Assembly: GCA_003142515.1 (NCBI GenBank)
Contig: PLMO01000166.1
Coordinates: forward strand, 34,776-75,769
Direction of reading: 5' to 3'
DNA length: 40,994 bases
Source of the DNA: Bacteroidales bacterium
GTDB taxonomy: Bacteria; Bacteroidota; Bacteroidia; Bacteroidales; FEN-979
Part shown: positions 7,056 through 14,989 of the stretch, one piece after another
Numbering within the stretch: position 1 is the stretch's first letter
Layout: every line of letters starts with the position of its first letter
Made by a program: the position numbers and the translations under genes
The notes under the pieces: model-generated
Told to the model about the DNA's origin: nothing
What the model saw: the letters and a program-made list of their open reading frames with translations, nothing else
Databases searched by the model: none

Positions 7056-7211
7056 ATGAATCTGACAACAATTATAATCCTGGTCATTATTGGATTGATG
7101 GCCGGGGTGGTTGGAGGGAATGTTCGGTGTTGGCAGTGCCATTATCATGACTCCTGCACTGGTTTATTTCCTGGAAGTTGATCAACATACCGCTCAGGGA
7201 AAGAGTGTTAC
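7056..7211 (+). pseudogene. Truncated and frameshifted TSUP (TauE/SafE) permease
   Basis: The first 156 bases closely match the start of the intact TSUP gene at 23302, with about 20 differences by eye. An extra G in GGAGGGAATG (intact copy GGAGGAATG) shifts the frame after codon 21. Homology stops abruptly at about 7211, ten bases before the end of hicA on the other strand. The remaining 75 or so codons are missing and were not found on the far side of the defence island. It therefore cannot make a working permease. Its position just after the DUF302 gene suggests that the original DUF302-TSUP operon was broken when the hicBA/restriction island arrived or by a later deletion. Confidence 0.85.
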
Positions 7212-7220
7212 AGAATGGGG

Positions 7221-7460
7221 CTACTTCTCACCTTCAAGAAACTTGATAAAGTCATCTCGCTTAACTCCAAGAGTCCTAAGGGAATTTCTTATTATAAATT
7301 CGGGGATGGGGTCAATATGACTTTGCAAGACGATAGGTCTGTTTACAGGTTTACCGGCCCAAATTTCATGTCCCCCAGCGGATCTGATTTTTTTTAAACC
7401 TTTCCACTGAAGGTATTCTCTGAATAATTTAAGTGAAATATTTTTAAGGTTCTTTGTCAC
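7221..7460 (-). CDS. hicA: HicA-family toxin (mRNA interferase)
   Basis: This 79-residue protein has the HicA double-stranded-RNA-binding-like fold with the catalytic GGHEIW motif (H31). It is preceded by LQWKGLKKIRSA and followed by PVNRPIVLQSH, a fair match to HicA toxins that cleave mRNA. The start is a GTG whose G is shared with the TAG stop of the upstream hicB-like gene, so the two are translationally coupled with the antitoxin first. This reversed order occurs in many hicBA pairs. The gene ends ten bases from the truncated TSUP gene, marking the left edge of the defence island. Confidence 0.82.
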   Translation of the reverse strand: MTKNLKNISLKLFREYLQWKGLKKIRSAGGHEIWAGKPVNRPIVLQSHIDPIPEFIIRNSLRTLGVKRDDFIKFLEGEK

Positions 7461-7855
7461 TAGCAGCAGGCCAGAGGAAGATCAAAAGCTTGGTCGAATT
7501 TACGGAATGGATGTTCATTGAAGATACGGCTGAAATTGTCATTCGATTCGAGAAGGTGGCTCATAGGAGGCGGAGTCATAGGCTTGTTCTTGCTTTTCCT
7601 GATAACCCAACCCATAAGTTTCAATTCACTTGCCAAGGTTTTTTTATTCGTGGTATAATGGAAGAATTCACCCAATGAGACGTAGAAAGATTTCATCGCT
7701 TCAGTTTCGGTATTTCCATAACCGCTGACATCCAGGGCCGGACAATAAACAATCTGGGATCCATCTTCTTCAAATTCGATAAGAGAAAGATTGATTTTGA
7801 TCAGTTTCTCCCCTGAAACCCATTTACCTCTTAATGTTCTCAGCTTTTCTGACAT
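7460..7855 (-). CDS. hicB: HicB-family antitoxin
   Basis: This 131-residue protein carries the HicB partial RNase H-like fold: LSLIEFEEDGSQIVYCPALDVSGYGNTETEAMKSFYVSLGEFFHY, residues about 23-67. The C-terminal part is longer and lacks an obvious ribbon-helix-helix. HicB proteins bind and neutralise HicA and repress their own operon. It directly precedes hicA with a one-base overlap. Its position next to a type IIG restriction-modification gene fits a defence or maintenance role. The unusual proline-rich stretch (KPMTPPPMSHLLES) lies where the DNA-binding domain is usually found. Confidence 0.78.
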   Translation of the reverse strand: MSEKLRTLRGKWVSGEKLIKINLSLIEFEEDGSQIVYCPALDVSGYGNTETEAMKSFYVSLGEFFHYTTNKKTLASELKLMGWVIRKSKNKPMTPPPMSHLLESNDNFSRIFNEHPFRKFDQAFDLPLACC

Positions 7856-8023
7856 ATAATTGAATCAATTTGATGGAATTTTCAAACTACGATTTATCCA
7901 GATTATTGAGGCAAATTTAAACAATTATTTCGACAACCTCCAGGTAGAGAATGGCTTTTTGTCCTTGTAACAGTTCTGTTTTTCCAGAAACAACTTCTCG
8001 CTCCGTTAAAAAAGCATCTCTAT

Positions 8024-8119
8024 TTATCCATTCTCGACAATCTTTATCTCCTCCTCTGTCAACCCATATAACTTATAAACCAATTGGTCAATCTCCTTTT
8101 CCAAGGCGCTGGTGTCGGC
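8024..8119 (-). pseudogene. Duplicated 3' tail of a type IIG restriction gene
   Basis: On the minus strand the last 30 or so codons (ALEKEIDQLVYKLYGLTEEEIKIVENG, then stop) nearly repeat the C-terminus of the restriction enzyme encoded at 8319-12191, with only a few base changes. Nothing recognisable of that gene continues upstream of this tail. It is either the end of a second, deleted restriction gene or a partial duplication, separated from the intact tail by the palindrome cluster at 8140-8318. Confidence 0.75.
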
Positions 8120-8139
8120 GGAGTGGTTGGATTTGAAAT

Positions 8140-8318
8140 AATCCCGAAGGGATTAAATTCGAATAACACCGTATGGAATACGGTAGTACAGATAATCCTG
8201 TATCGTCACAACCACAAAGTGGTTGAATAAATTAAACCCTTTCAGGGTTTTGGTCTTATGTATTCGATCATCCACCGGTGATATCGGTGGTTATTAAAAT
8301 TAAAGCCCTTCGGGCTTT
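8140..8318. repeat. Cluster of seven short palindromes
   Basis: Seven small hairpins follow each other about every 25-35 bases: 8140-8154, 8168-8184, 8187-8202, 8210-8224, 8234-8250, 8272-8290 and 8302-8318. Each has 5-7 paired bases and a small loop (for example ACCGTAT-GGA-ATACGGT). The AATCCCGAAGGGATT type of element recurs in intergenic DNA of many Bacteroidota. It fills most of the 463-base space between hicB and the restriction gene together with the duplicated tail. No gene was seen in 7856-8023. Confidence 0.75.
8302..8318 (-). terminator. Hairpin immediately after the restriction gene stop codon
   Basis: AAAGCCCTTCGGGCTTT is a perfect palindrome directly abutting the TAA stop at 8319-8321. 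On the minus strand it is followed by AATTTTA, a weak U-tract. It probably terminates the restriction gene, and it is also the last unit of the palindrome cluster. Confidence 0.55.
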
Positions 8319-11300
8319 TTAGCTTTCTTCTATTATCTTTATCTCCTCCTCCGTCAACCCATATAACTTATAAACCAATTGGTCTATCTCCTTTTCCAAG
8401 GCGCTGGTGTCGGCTGTGGGATCGGAATTCTTGAGAGATATGATTTGGTCGACAAGTTTTATTAAACTATTTTTTATGTTATCATCAGGAGTGTCAATAA
8501 TCGGAAAATCTTTTAGGTAGGCAAAACCTGGTTCGTAAAAATTACCTCTTAGTTTTGGAAGAATTTGTTTAAAAAGAAAAAAAGTCAAGGAAGAGTTCAA
8601 AATGCTTAATAAATATTTGTCATCTTTCGGAATAATAAAGCACTTTTGATTAGTATATTGAAAACCCGCATCGTAAGTAAATTCCGGTTGTTTACAAATA
8701 TTGGGATAAACTATTTTTATCTTCTCGAAGGATTCATAATAATCACATGATCGAAGTTCCCACCAATATTCTCCTTTATCCCATCTGTTCTTTGCTAGAT
8801 CTTGATATTTTAAGAGATAATTACAAATAGCAGTATATTTTGCAGTTAATTTTCCCCAAGCTTCTTGTTCGGTTTGTTTTCCAAACCAGGCCTGTGTTTC
8901 TCCATTTTTTATAAGTATTAAATAATTCTCACCCAAAGGTATTTGATACCTCTTAATTTCTCTACCAATTAAAAATGGTTTAATTAACTGAGCACTATTG
9001 ACATCTTCTGCAATTAGCCGGGCTTTCGTCTCCTTGTCAATAACGAAAGCTTCATTTAAGCCAGTTAATATTCCTCGGAAGATATTTCCATTAACGTATT
9101 CATTTAATGAATATCCCTGATTTTTGATTTTTTTAATCAAGTCATTTACACTCAGATCATTTAGTATCCAACCTTGACTTTGAAAAGATGATTGATCAAT
9201 TTTACATGCATTCTCTTCCACAAAATGGAATAATCCTTCTGGAAAATTTAATGAAGAAATAGTCAAAGCCAATAATTTACCGGAGGAAGGTTGTTTGCTA
9301 ATATTTAAAATACAAGGATATGTTGTTGCCTCTTCAAAAACGGGTAGATCACCAAAATCGATGAGTGTCTTTATTTCAAGTCCTTGTAAGTAATCGCGTA
9401 AAGCTTTGCCGTAACCTGTCCGCATCCATTTATTTGGTAGGATAAAAATGAAACTTCCTTGGCTTTTAAGAAGAGACATTCCAAATTCAACAAAATACAC
9501 ATAGAGATCGGCTGTACCGGCAAAACATAAATATCGCTCTGAAAGATATGGTTTAATAGTAATGATTTCTTCCTGGCGGATATACGGCGGATTCCCGATC
9601 ACAACATCAAACCCTATGAAATCTCCTTCGTCATTTAAAACCTCTGGGAACTCAAACCGCCATTCAAAGGCATTCTCATAAATCTTATTGCTCTTGATCT
9701 CTTCGAGTTCGGTTTCAAGATGCTGGATGCTGGATGCAAGATGCTGGATTTTTTTGTTCCACTCTTCAAGCTCCTTTTTGCTGCGCTCAAACAAGGCTGT
9801 TTGATTGGTGAGGTTGAAAAGTTCGCCCTGTAATTGTTTCAGTTTGAGAAGCCGCTTGTCATTGGTCGCAACTTCCGTCTCAAAGTCGTGCTTAATGGAA
9901 TCGATCAGCCGCTCCATTGTCCGTTTTTCATCTTTACTTTGGGCGTTACGATAGGTCATTACAGCCAGACGGTAGCTGTCGATACTCCATTTGCTTTTCT
10001 TTAGCGCTTGCTTGATATCCGCATCCAATGCATAGCGTGAGACCAGCGAATTTCCACATTTGATGTTGATGTCAATATTCGGTAATGTTTCCAATTCAGC
10101 GGACAAGCGGATAAGCGGACGGGCGGACGAACTGAATTCTTTTTCACTTTGTGACTCTGTGACTCTGTTACTTTGTGACTCTGTTACTTTGTGACTTTGT
10201 GACTCCTTATAGTAAGCATTCTTCAAGAGCTCAATCCATAATCTCAACCGGCAAATTTTAACAGAATTTGGATTGATATCCACACCGAACAAACAGTTTT
10301 CAATGATCGTTTGTTTTTCCCGGAAAAGAGTTTCCTGTACCCGCTGACTCTCAGAACTGGTGGGATTATACTCGAACAAATCGCCATCTTCATCAGTAAT
10401 GATCAACTCGTCATTGACTACTTCAACATGGTATTCCTTCAGTCTCTTACCCTCTTTGTCCAATAATATTTTCAACTCACTCTTGATGGCTATAATTTCG
10501 TTCAAGGCCGAAACAAGAAAATGTCCGGAACCTACCGCAGGATCGCAAATCTTGAGTTGATTAATAATCTCATTGGCTTCTTTTATATCTTCAATTTTAT
10601 TGTATACGCCTTCCAAATCCTTGCAATTCCAGCCTTTCGCTTCATTGAACTTCTGTACAACTGCCCGGCGGATGGTTTCACGGCACATATACATGGTGAT
10701 GAACCCGGGTGTAAAAAATGAGCCATCTTTATAACCGTTAATCTTTTCGAAAATAAGACCGAGAACCGAAGCGTTGATCAGCGTTTTATTCTCTTCCTGG
10801 ATTTCTTCCGAACCTTCGCCGGCAAAATCGTAAGCATCGAGAAATTTAAAAAGGTATTCCAGTGTAAAAAGCTCGCCTTTATACTTTTTGCCGTTGTTGT
10901 CTTTAAGCACGGTTGAAGCGATGATAGGTAATTTTTCGTCTTTCAACTGGCTGATGAACAAACAGGAATGTTCTATTTCTGTAGGTTCAAACAGTGAACT
11001 GTTCAGATAAGGTACATTGGTATAAAGCTTTCTGACTTCTTCACTGCGGTCGCCCGGTATGCGGGCAAGCACGCCAAAGAAAAGCGTATTCAGGTCGTCG
11101 AAATTCTGAACCTTTTCCCAATTAAGAAAGGCAAATGATGAATCCCCTTTGTGGTACCTGATCATCTGGGCTTCCAGAAGTTTAAGGAAAAGGATCCGGT
11201 TGATCCAGGTAATGGATAGTTCCAGGGCAACATTAAACAAACGTTCCTGAATAGTTTCGCCGAAATGAGCAGGCTTTTCAAGCCGTGAAATTTTATCTAA

Positions 11301-12191
11301 ATTGTTGAGTTGAATAATTGAACTTTCAATGAGTGAACCGGAATTGCGTTCACCTTCATTTTTGCGTCCGATGAGTTTTTTACTGCCTTCTTTAGTTTCT
11401 ATTAACCCGATGATATGAAGCAATTCCGTATAAAACGCTTTATCCAGGCTGTTGCTATCGTTTGTGAACGGAAGTTTCAGCAAATGTTCCGGAGAAAACA
11501 GCTTATAAAGAGCGATCAATTTGGAATCATCTTTCTTATCTTCATTCCTGAGTGGTTTGTCATAATCCCTGAAGTCGAACCAGGTAAAGCAAAGTTCAGA
11601 AGTACACCCTGCCAGGAAAGGTTCTGCAATTTCTTTATAAAAGAAGTCGGTGTTCTTTCCCGCAAGCCGGCCTTCTTCAAAATCAGTGAACTGTTGTACA
11701 AAGGTTTTATTCTGTGCAAAAGCTTTCTCAAAGAGGCCGGCATCAAACACATACCATTCATAAATATTGGTAGCAATAAGATGTTTTATCTCAAGGTTAT
11801 GGTTAGTGATCCTTTCCCTGAGATAATACAGGATCAATTCATGAAAAGCTTTTACATTCAGGTCATCCAGCCGGATCATCTCGATTTTATTCGAAGGCTT
11901 TTTTGCTTCGATCAGTACACCGGGCAAGCTCTTTGAATCGGGGCCATTATGGATTACAAGGTCAGCGCGGTCTTTCGTGTTGATATAAAACTTTGGATGA
12001 TAAAACGTGTTCTTGAGAAAATCGCCAAGGTCATTTTTGTTATGTTCTTCTGATTCTGATTCATCCAATCCATCAAGCAATCCAATCAGGTTCTTCTTGA
12101 AAAGCTCAATATCGCTTCGGGAAGGCTTAACCTTGAGGTAGGCTTTATTGATAGACTTTCGGGGGGATAGTAGTGTTAATTGCATAATCAT
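8319..12191 (-). CDS. Type IIG restriction-modification enzyme (nuclease, N6-adenine methylase, TaqI-like specificity domain)
   Basis: This is a single 1290-residue polypeptide. A PD-(D/E)xK-like nuclease core lies at the N-terminus (ADLVI with D77, then GVLIEAKK with E95 and K97). The adenine methylase follows, with motif I ICDPAVGSGHFL near residue 547 and the catalytic NPPYI near 866. A TaqI-like specificity domain occupies the C-terminus, ending in the ALEKEIDQLVYKLYGLTEEE helix typical of this family. Such enzymes methylate and cleave the same DNA site. Two short repeat families lie in frame in its linkers (about residues 661-682 and 814-825). Its neighbours are hicBA and a methyltransferase gene. 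I do not see the pgl/brx genes expected for a BREX system. Confidence 0.9.
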   Translation of the reverse strand: MIMQLTLLSPRKSINKAYLKVKPSRSDIELFKKNLIGLLDGLDESESEEHNKNDLGDFLKNTFYHPKFYINTKDRADLVIHNGPDSKSLPGVLIEAKKPSNKIEMIRLDDLNVKAFHELILYYLRERITNHNLEIKHLIATNIYEWYVFDAGLFEKAFAQNKTFVQQFTDFEEGRLAGKNTDFFYKEIAEPFLAGCTSELCFTWFDFRDYDKPLRNEDKKDDSKLIALYKLFSPEHLLKLPFTNDSNSLDKAFYTELLHIIGLIETKEGSKKLIGRKNEGERNSGSLIESSIIQLNNLDKISRLEKPAHFGETIQERLFNVALELSITWINRILFLKLLEAQMIRYHKGDSSFAFLNWEKVQNFDDLNTLFFGVLARIPGDRSEEVRKLYTNVPYLNSSLFEPTEIEHSCLFISQLKDEKLPIIASTVLKDNNGKKYKGELFTLEYLFKFLDAYDFAGEGSEEIQEENKTLINASVLGLIFEKINGYKDGSFFTPGFITMYMCRETIRRAVVQKFNEAKGWNCKDLEGVYNKIEDIKEANEIINQLKICDPAVGSGHFLVSALNEIIAIKSELKILLDKEGKRLKEYHVEVVNDELIITDEDGDLFEYNPTSSESQRVQETLFREKQTIIENCLFGVDINPNSVKICRLRLWIELLKNAYYKESQSHKVTESQSNRVTESQSEKEFSSSARPLIRLSAELETLPNIDINIKCGNSLVSRYALDADIKQALKKSKWSIDSYRLAVMTYRNAQSKDEKRTMERLIDSIKHDFETEVATNDKRLLKLKQLQGELFNLTNQTALFERSKKELEEWNKKIQHLASSIQHLETELEEIKSNKIYENAFEWRFEFPEVLNDEGDFIGFDVVIGNPPYIRQEEIITIKPYLSERYLCFAGTADLYVYFVEFGMSLLKSQGSFIFILPNKWMRTGYGKALRDYLQGLEIKTLIDFGDLPVFEEATTYPCILNISKQPSSGKLLALTISSLNFPEGLFHFVEENACKIDQSSFQSQGWILNDLSVNDLIKKIKNQGYSLNEYVNGNIFRGILTGLNEAFVIDKETKARLIAEDVNSAQLIKPFLIGREIKRYQIPLGENYLILIKNGETQAWFGKQTEQEAWGKLTAKYTAICNYLLKYQDLAKNRWDKGEYWWELRSCDYYESFEKIKIVYPNICKQPEFTYDAGFQYTNQKCFIIPKDDKYLLSILNSSLTFFLFKQILPKLRGNFYEPGFAYLKDFPIIDTPDDNIKNSLIKLVDQIISLKNSDPTADTSALEKEIDQLVYKLYGLTEEEIKIIEES
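9717..9749. repeat. In-frame GATGCTG repeat inside the restriction gene
   Basis: AGATGCTGGATGCTGGATGC is followed by AAGATGCTGGAT. Units of 7-8 bases are repeated about four times, encoding the IQHLASSIQHLE stretch of a predicted coiled linker (residues about 814-825). This repeat type is usually met in intergenic DNA of Bacteroidota. Confidence 0.7.
10144..10206. repeat. In-frame GTGACTCTG/GTTACTTT tandem repeat inside the restriction gene
   Basis: About 63 bases made of GTGACTCTG, GTTACTTT and GTGACTTT units encode an ESQSHKVTESQSNRVTESQS linker near residues 661-682. Unit lengths of 8-9 bases mean that slippage by one unit could shift the frame, so it is a potential phase-variation tract as well as a spacer. 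It lies between the methylase motif I and NPPY regions. Confidence 0.75.
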
Positions 12192-12236
12192 TCATTATAA
12201 CTTCTGATGGTCTGCAGGCATGTGGAGTTATGGAAA

Positions 12237-12977
12237 TTATTTTTTCTCAAACTCAAAATAATTTTGATACGGTAAGAGGGTCGTATTTTTCCTGATTAAT
12301 GTAAAACCGGCCTGACTGACTACCGCTAACATTTCTTTCGACGATATTTTTATTTTCTCTGGAGGACCCTCAGGTAAATTACCTTCTTTGAATTCAATCA
12401 GGATTAGTTTTGCTCCTTTACTAATTTCAGAAGATAGCTTATTTAACCATTCAGCGCGGTTTTTTAAGTGATGTAGAACATCGCAAATAAAAACAATATC
12501 AACTTTTTCCGAAACCTTAGGATCATCTTCTGAAGCAAGCACTACTTCAATATTCTTAATGTCAGAAGACATAACCTTATGATGGATGTGTCTTATCATT
12601 TCGGGTTCTATATCAATAGCGATTACTTTTCCCTTTGGTAATTTTGAAGCAAACCGAAATGAAAAATATCCGGAACCGGCTCCGACATCAGCTATTGTTT
12701 CTGTACCTTTTAAATTCATTGAAGAAATTACTGTATCAGGTCTTTGCCAGATTGCTCTATCCTTTCTCTCCAGGAATTCAATATATTTTTCCATGTCTGC
12801 AAAAGGCTTCATGTGGTTCATATCAATTCCTTGTTTTCTTAAAGGGCAATCAATAGGAACCTCATTTTCTTTTTTATTATTATCCAAATTGCTTACAGTC
12901 TTATTGTCAGAATTATTACATGAACCATAAAGTAGTGTAAAACAAATAAAAATTATAAGTTGGACCAATTTTTTCAT
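12237..12977 (-). CDS. SAM-dependent methyltransferase with an export or lipoprotein signal
   Basis: This 246-residue protein begins with a typical signal sequence (MKKLVQLIIFICFTLLYGSC), suggesting a lipoprotein with C20, although the lipobox residues YGS are loose. After a charged spacer comes a class I methyltransferase: motif I IADVGAGSGYFSFRFA near residue 94, the acidic AIDIEPEM (motif II), and FICDVLHHL (post-motif II). An exported methyltransferase is puzzling because SAM is cytoplasmic, but similar signal-bearing sequences occur in Bacteroidota. It lies 45 bases upstream of the restriction gene on the same strand and may share its transcript. The substrate is unknown; the signal-peptide call should be tested. 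Confidence 0.82.
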   Translation of the reverse strand: MKKLVQLIIFICFTLLYGSCNNSDNKTVSNLDNNKKENEVPIDCPLRKQGIDMNHMKPFADMEKYIEFLERKDRAIWQRPDTVISSMNLKGTETIADVGAGSGYFSFRFASKLPKGKVIAIDIEPEMIRHIHHKVMSSDIKNIEVVLASEDDPKVSEKVDIVFICDVLHHLKNRAEWLNKLSSEISKGAKLILIEFKEGNLPEGPPEKIKISSKEMLAVVSQAGFTLIRKNTTLLPYQNYFEFEKK

Positions 12978-13168
12978 AATATTTCTTCTAAGAATACTGA
13001 TTGAAAAGTATATCTTACTTGATCGATAACCTTTAGCAATCTATTTGTCAAGATCAATAAAGACAAGTAAAATTAAACCAAAACTTTGATTAGAGAAAAT
13101 AAAAAAAAGGAAAACCATGCTCTTGGGATTTGTTTCGCAGGAAGAATCTGAATCACGGGTATGAACCC

Positions 13169-13296
13169 CAGGGCAAGCCCTGAACCTTTATTCCGGGGCA
13201 AGCCCCGGGGAATATAACCCTGGGATCCCGATTCGCTTCGCTCTCGGGATCAATTCGACTACAAAATTTTTCCGCACTCCGTTTGAAAAATTTTTG
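13169..13296. repeat. Palindrome-rich repeat
   Basis: Four hairpins in succession: CAGGGCAAGCCCTG (13169-13182), CCGGGGCAAGCCCCGG (13193-13208), GATCCCGA...TCGGGATC (13224-13251), and an AAAATTTTTC...GAAAAATTTT stem (13263-13295). They form a different repeat family from the 8140-8318 cluster. One or more may terminate transcription entering from either side. Confidence 0.65.
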
Positions 13297-13383
13297 TCTC
13301 ATTGATTTAATGTGAGGTGAAGCGGTTAAACAAACATTTATTCTGTCTTGAGAAGAGGTCATGGTTATATGCAAAAAAAAACA

Positions 13384-13403
13384 TTTGTGAAAGTATTCAC
13401 AAA
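13384..13403. promoter_or_regulatory. CRP/FNR-type palindrome upstream of the hydrogenase operon
   Basis: TTTGTGAA-AGTA-TTCACAAA is a perfect 8-4-8 inverted repeat containing TGTGA-N6-TCACA, the exact spacing of Crp/Fnr-family sites. It lies about 170 bases upstream of mvhD and is the best regulatory candidate for the operon. Function is inferred from the motif only; no promoter could be placed next to it with confidence. Confidence 0.5.
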
Positions 13404-13574
13404 TTAGATTTTATGTTTATATTTGAAAAAATAAAATCAGTAATTTCTTGTAGAACCTCATTCTGCTCTCATTTTTTGATGATCTTCCAGGCGGTCAGGT
13501 AATTTCCAGGTAAACAATTTTTTCAGATTGAATTTCAAGTAGTTATATAACTATAATAGAGGAGATCAAGTAAT

Positions 13575-14000
13575 ATGGAATTCAAACCGAAAGTAATTGC
13601 ATTTCTATGCAATTGGTGTTCTTATACCGGTGCAGACCTTGCCGGAACTGCACGTGTGAAGTATAAACCCAATGTACGGGCAATCCGGGTAATGTGTTCA
13701 GGACGCATTGAACCTACCTTTGTTCTCAGAGCCTTCCGGAAGGGTGCCGATGGGGTTCTTATATGCGGTTGTCATCCCGGAGACTGTCATTATCAGGAAG
13801 GTAATTATCGCTGCCTGCGAAGGTATCACCTCTTGCAAAAATATATCCAACAGATGGGCATCGAAACGGGAAGACTGAAACTGGAATGGATCAGCGCAAG
13901 CGAAGGGAAACAGTATGCTGAACTGATTGACAGTTTCACAGAAACGATCACTGAGCTCGGACCGTGTAAGATCAAAGAAACCATGGAAAATTTGACTTAA
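13575..14000 (+). CDS. mvhD: MvhD-type [2Fe-2S] hydrogenase/Hdr connector subunit
   Basis: This 141-residue protein matches the MvhD/FlpD family along its length: IAFLCNWCSYTGADLAG (C12, C15), IRVMCSGRIEP and GVLICGCHPGDCHYQEGN. The cysteines of these three motifs ligate the [2Fe-2S] cluster that passes electrons from a hydrogenase or formate dehydrogenase to HdrA. It has an AGGAG ribosome site 11 bases upstream and is the first gene of the operon. The hydrogenase small subunit follows after 14 bases. All key cysteines are intact, unlike the relative at 40514-40918. Confidence 0.95.
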   Translation: MEFKPKVIAFLCNWCSYTGADLAGTARVKYKPNVRAIRVMCSGRIEPTFVLRAFRKGADGVLICGCHPGDCHYQEGNYRCLRRYHLLQKYIQQMGIETGRLKLEWISASEGKQYAELIDSFTETITELGPCKIKETMENLT

Positions 14001-14014
14001 ACAAATTCTGAATC

Positions 14015-14989
14015 ATGAAAGAGCAAAAACCTAAACTTAAACTGGCTGTTTACTGGGCTGCAGCCTGCGGAGGATGCTGTGTTTCCGTACTGGATGTACA
14101 TGAAAAACTCTTTGATGTAGTTGCCGCAGCTGACCTTGTTTTCTGGCCTATTGCTCTGGACTTCAAGTATAAAGATGTGGAAGACATGCCTGATGGGCAT
14201 ATCGATGTCACACTTTTCAACGGAGCAGTAAGGAACAGTGAAAACGAGTACATGGCCAGACTTCTTAGAAAAAAAACCAAGATACTTGTCGCTTATGGCA
14301 GTTGCGCACATCTTGGTGGTATTCCAGGCCTGGCAAATTTCTTTACCGGAGAAGAAATATTCAAAAGAGTATATGAAGAAAGTGAATCTACCATTAATCC
14401 TGAAAAAATAAGACCACAGCATGAATACGAGGTACCGGAAGGCACCCTTGAGATTCCGGTCTTTTTTAATGACGTACGTCCTCTTGACAGGGTAGTGGAT
14501 GTGGATTATTATCTTCCTGGCTGTCCTCCTCAAACAGAAAGACTGCTGGAAGTATTTTTAGCTATTGTCACAGGAGCAGAGCTTCCACCGAAAGGTTCAG
14601 TGGTCGGCGCTGGTACAAAAGCCCAATGCGATGAATGTATACGGAAGAAAACTGAGAATAAACTCATCAAGAAGTTTTACAGACCTTGGGAAATTAATGA
14701 TGACGGTGAATCTTGTTTCATGGAACAGGGTGTATTGTGCATGGGCCCTGCTACCAGGTCAGGGTGTGGATATCGCTGTATTAAAGGGAATGCCCCGTGT
14801 CGCGGGTGCTATGGACCAACAGCCGATGTTATTGACCCTGGAACAAAAATGATGTCGGCAATAGCCAGTATTATCGATGCAAAAGACCCCGATGAATTAG
14901 AAAAGATCATTAGCGATGTGGTTGACCCTGCAGGAACATTCTATCGTTTTAGTTTGCCTTCTGCAATAATACGGAGGAAATTATTATGA
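14015..14989 (+). CDS. mvhG: Group 3c-type [NiFe] hydrogenase small subunit
   Basis: This 324-residue protein has the small-subunit cluster motifs: AACGGCCVS (C18, C21), GSCAHLGGIPGL near residue 96, and YLPGCPP near 168. A C-terminal extension has many cysteines (CDECIRKK; CFMEQGVLCMGPATRSGCGYRCIKGNAPCRGCYG). It lacks a twin-arginine signal, so the enzyme faces the cytoplasm as in Mvh hydrogenases. It lies between mvhD and the large subunit and overlaps the latter by ATGA. The clusters carry electrons from the active site toward MvhD and then HdrA. Confidence 0.94.
   Translation: MKEQKPKLKLAVYWAAACGGCCVSVLDVHEKLFDVVAAADLVFWPIALDFKYKDVEDMPDGHIDVTLFNGAVRNSENEYMARLLRKKTKILVAYGSCAHLGGIPGLANFFTGEEIFKRVYEESESTINPEKIRPQHEYEVPEGTLEIPVFFNDVRPLDRVVDVDYYLPGCPPQTERLLEVFLAIVTGAELPPKGSVVGAGTKAQCDECIRKKTENKLIKKFYRPWEINDDGESCFMEQGVLCMGPATRSGCGYRCIKGNAPCRGCYGPTADVIDPGTKMMSAIASIIDAKDPDELEKIISDVVDPAGTFYRFSLPSAIIRRKLL

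Larger units (their letters stand above)
12978..13574. other. Noncoding region between the methyltransferase and the hydrogenase operon
   Basis: No convincing gene lies in these 597 bases. It holds a palindrome-rich repeat (13169-13296), a CRP/FNR-like palindrome (13384-13403), a 12-base perfect palindrome AGTTATATAACT at 13541-13552, and an AGGAG ribosome site just before the mvhD ATG. The short frames present here are repeat-derived or A+T-rich and show no family resemblance. Confidence 0.7.

Noticed and set aside
8140-8318. CRISPR array, because of regular spacing of short units.
   Set aside because: The seven units differ in sequence and are individual palindromes, not copies of one repeat with unique spacers; no cas gene is present.
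11415-11936. Plus-strand ORF of 173 residues inside the restriction gene.
   Set aside because: It is antisense to the nuclease part of the restriction enzyme and has no recognisable features.
8319-12191. BREX PglX methylase.
   Set aside because: The protein has an N-terminal PD-(D/E)xK-like nuclease core and a TaqI-like specificity domain, and no brxABC, pglZ or brxL gene is present.
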